From an uncultured Paracoccaceae bacterium (GTDB lineage Bacteria > Pseudomonadota > Alphaproteobacteria > Rhodobacterales > Rhodobacteraceae): a DNA stretch of 6,804 bases. The notes below the pieces were generated by a model, which saw only the letters and a program-made list of their open reading frames with translations, had not been told where the DNA came from and did no database searches. A program made the position numbers and the translations under genes. Positions 5,706 to 6,804 of this stretch are shown piece by piece (position 1 is the first letter of the stretch; each line of letters begins with the position of its first letter). The stretch covers positions 1 through 6,804 of the forward strand of contig CAJXHQ010000172.1 in assembly GCA_913054485.1 (NCBI GenBank). Direction: 5' to 3'.

Positions 5706-5725
5706 ACCAACACCAATGAGCGGCG

Positions 5726-5753
5726 CTTATATGCGCTGGCGGCGCAGAGTCAA
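5726..5753 (-). promoter_or_regulatory. rpsD promoter
   Basis: On the minus strand TTGACT (5753-5748), a 16-bp spacer and TATAAG (5731-5726) match the sigma-70 consensus in five of six positions at both boxes. Transcription would begin near 5719, giving a leader of about 124 nt. It sits just after the hairpin ending the Hint gene, so rpsD is probably transcribed independently. Confidence 0.7.
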
Positions 5754-5782
5754 CACTGCACCGCCCGTGATTTGCAGGAAAG

Positions 5783-5812
5783 TGCATGAGGCCGGTCAGG
5801 CGGCCTCATGCA
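5783..5812 (-). terminator. Terminator-like hairpin with the Hint gene's stop codon in its loop
   Basis: TGCATGAGGCCG and CGGCCTCATGCA form a perfect 12-bp inverted repeat with a 6-nt loop CCTGAC (minus strand). The TGA stop (5798-5796) lies in the loop, so one arm encodes the last residues (MHEAA) and the other arm is untranslated. Only a weak CTTTCC follows, so efficiency is uncertain. It separates the Hint gene from the rpsD promoter. Confidence 0.65.
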
Positions 5813-6782
5813 TCAGGATTGCGGCCTCAGGGGCAGAGAGATTGCGCCGGGCATATGCCCCGTAGCTCAGCGGGTCGCCCTGCAGCCCCGGCATCACGCC
5901 AATCAGCCGCTGGCGGTCGCCGTCAACCAGCGCCGACAGGGAGGCACTGGCCGGATGGAAGCTCTCTGTTTCCACCCCATTGGCCCAGAGCACCTGGTGG
6001 CTGCTGAGCATCAGGTGGATATAGGTCACCTCGCGCACAGAGGAATCCGGTGCGATGGTGCCGCCGTTGACCAGATCGCGTGCGGCGACCAGCACCTCGG
6101 GCGTGCCGAAGAGATCAAGCGCCGCGCGGCCGCGCAACAGCATCCGGTGGGCGGGGGAGACCAGCAGCTCCTCCTCAGGGCGGTCGATACCGAGAGCACC
6201 CGCCTTGATCCGCACAGGCCGCAAATGCGGCATGACCATAAGGCGGGCGCCGGTCATCCGGCGCGCGCCCGTCCACAAGATCTCCTGCGCGCCGCTGTCG
6301 CGTGTCTGCACCCAATCACCTGCCTGCAGCTGCTCGACCGGCCGCGGCCCTTCCGGGGTGGCGATCCTGGTGCCGGGGGTAAAACAGATGACACCGCCGT
6401 CCGGCGCCAGAGCCGGTGGCGGCACAGCGCTGAGCGCCGCCTCCACAATCCAGAGGTCGCAACCCCTGGGCGGCAGCGCATCAACGAACATCAGCAGCGG
6501 CGGCCGCCCCTGCCCTGTCTCGATCAATGTCACCGTGAATGATTGCGCGCCATTTGTGACCACAAAACAGCTGTCCGGCAACGGCTCATCAGGCGCGGGA
6601 ATCGCTGCCGCGCTCCCCCCCTGAACGGCCGCTCCGACCAGCCTGCGCACCATGACAGCTGCCCGCTGCCTGATTTCTTTCTTTTCATTTGCCAGTTCAA
6701 GACGCAGCACACCGGACGGGCCGTCCACCTGCACAGCAGAGCCATGCCAGGACCACGCTGCCCCGACATTCAGGGCGTCCAT
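5796..6782 (-). CDS. Hint-domain protein (Hint_2 type), start uncertain
   Basis: The 328 residues seen comprise an N-terminal region of about 130 residues of unknown fold ([23 protein letters not shown], then [16 protein letters not shown] and [14 protein letters not shown]). A Hint (Hedgehog/intein) domain follows at about 131-278. Its block A is [24 protein letters not shown] with the nucleophile-position Cys133, its block-B-like motif is SPAHRM with His212, and its end is [18 protein letters not shown] with His262. About 50 residues follow. The closing HN-nucleophile of a splicing intein is missing, so autocleavage is possible but splicing is unlikely. No signal peptide is seen. ATG 6782 has no ribosome-binding site and the frame continues open to the window edge, so the real start may lie upstream. 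Biological role unknown; such proteins are frequent in Rhodobacteraceae. Confidence 0.85.
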   Translation of the reverse strand: MDALNVGAAWSWHGSAVQVDGPSGVLRLELANEKKEIRQRAAVMVRRLVGAAVQGGSAAAIPAPDEPLPDSCFVVTNGAQSFTVTLIETGQGRPPLLMFVDALPPRGCDLWIVEAALSAVPPPALAPDGGVICFTPGTRIATPEGPRPVEQLQAGDWVQTRDSGAQEILWTGARRMTGARLMVMPHLRPVRIKAGALGIDRPEEELLVSPAHRMLLRGRAALDLFGTPEVLVAARDLVNGGTIAPDSSVREVTYIHLMLSSHQVLWANGVETESFHPASASLSALVDGDRQRLIGVMPGLQGDPLSYGAYARRNLSAPEAAILMHEAA

Positions 6783-6804
6783 CGGGGCGGATGGAGGACC
6801 GTCC

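Noticed and set aside
5596..5787. In-frame N-terminal extension of rpsD to an ATG at 5787.
   Set aside because: The S4 N-terminus begins at GTG 5595 behind a strong AAGGAG. The extension would include the promoter and leader hairpins and has no S4 similarity.
1..6804. tRNA genes, insertion sequences, attachment sites, or prophage/defence genes.
   Set aside because: I saw no cloverleaf or CCA-type tRNA end, no transposase motif, no terminal inverted or target-site repeat, and no abrupt base-composition change. All coding space is taken by the genes listed.

Overview
The window looks like chromosomal DNA from a Roseobacter-group alphaproteobacterium (Rhodobacteraceae, for example the Leisingera/Phaeobacter/Ruegeria lineage). 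The basis is high G+C content, a solitary rpsD encoding a cysteine-free 206-residue S4 of alphaproteobacterial type, a Hint_2-type protein of a kind common in that family, and a hisC-tyrC pair. The genus is inferred from protein style, since no search could be run. I see no mobile element, CRISPR array, tRNA or rRNA.

Layout. On the minus strand, reading from about 3600 down to 1, there is an apparent operon. It begins with a SufS-like class V PLP enzyme (2111-3535), followed after a 66-bp gap holding two hairpins by hisC (959-2044), tyrC (42-962) and the first codons of an exported protein (1-45). The last three genes are joined by ATGA stop/start overlaps. Divergent from the operon, on the plus strand, is an Lrp/AsnC-family regulator (3641-4102) with no visible Shine-Dalgarno sequence. 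Its -10-like hexamer sits so close to the ATG that the mRNA may be leaderless. After it come three perfect 18-bp tandem repeats and a bidirectional hairpin terminator, shared with a convergent gene for a small secreted PA14-domain protein (4236-4802, minus). Upstream of that is rpsD (4975-5595, minus), which starts at GTG and has its own strong-looking promoter, a roughly 124-nt leader with two hairpins, and a classical terminator. The window ends with a Hint-domain protein (5796-6782, minus; its true start may lie beyond the edge), whose stop codon sits in the loop of a perfect 12-bp terminator-like hairpin.

How the genes may work together. TyrC and HisC fit tyrosine/phenylalanine synthesis; a HisC-type aminotransferase can transaminate aromatic precursors, and the two genes are also paired in Zymomonas. 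The most interesting unit is the divergent pair at 2111-4102. The PLP enzyme carries the SufS/CsdA landmarks, including a cysteine aligned with the SufS catalytic cysteine inside a CxC motif. The regulator resembles, from memory, the cysteine-responsive DecR/CyuR (YbaO) branch of Lrp proteins. This suggests a cysteine-sensing, sulfur-mobilising or cysteine-detoxifying module linked to aromatic amino-acid synthesis. That is a hypothesis drawn from motifs and context, not a demonstrated function.
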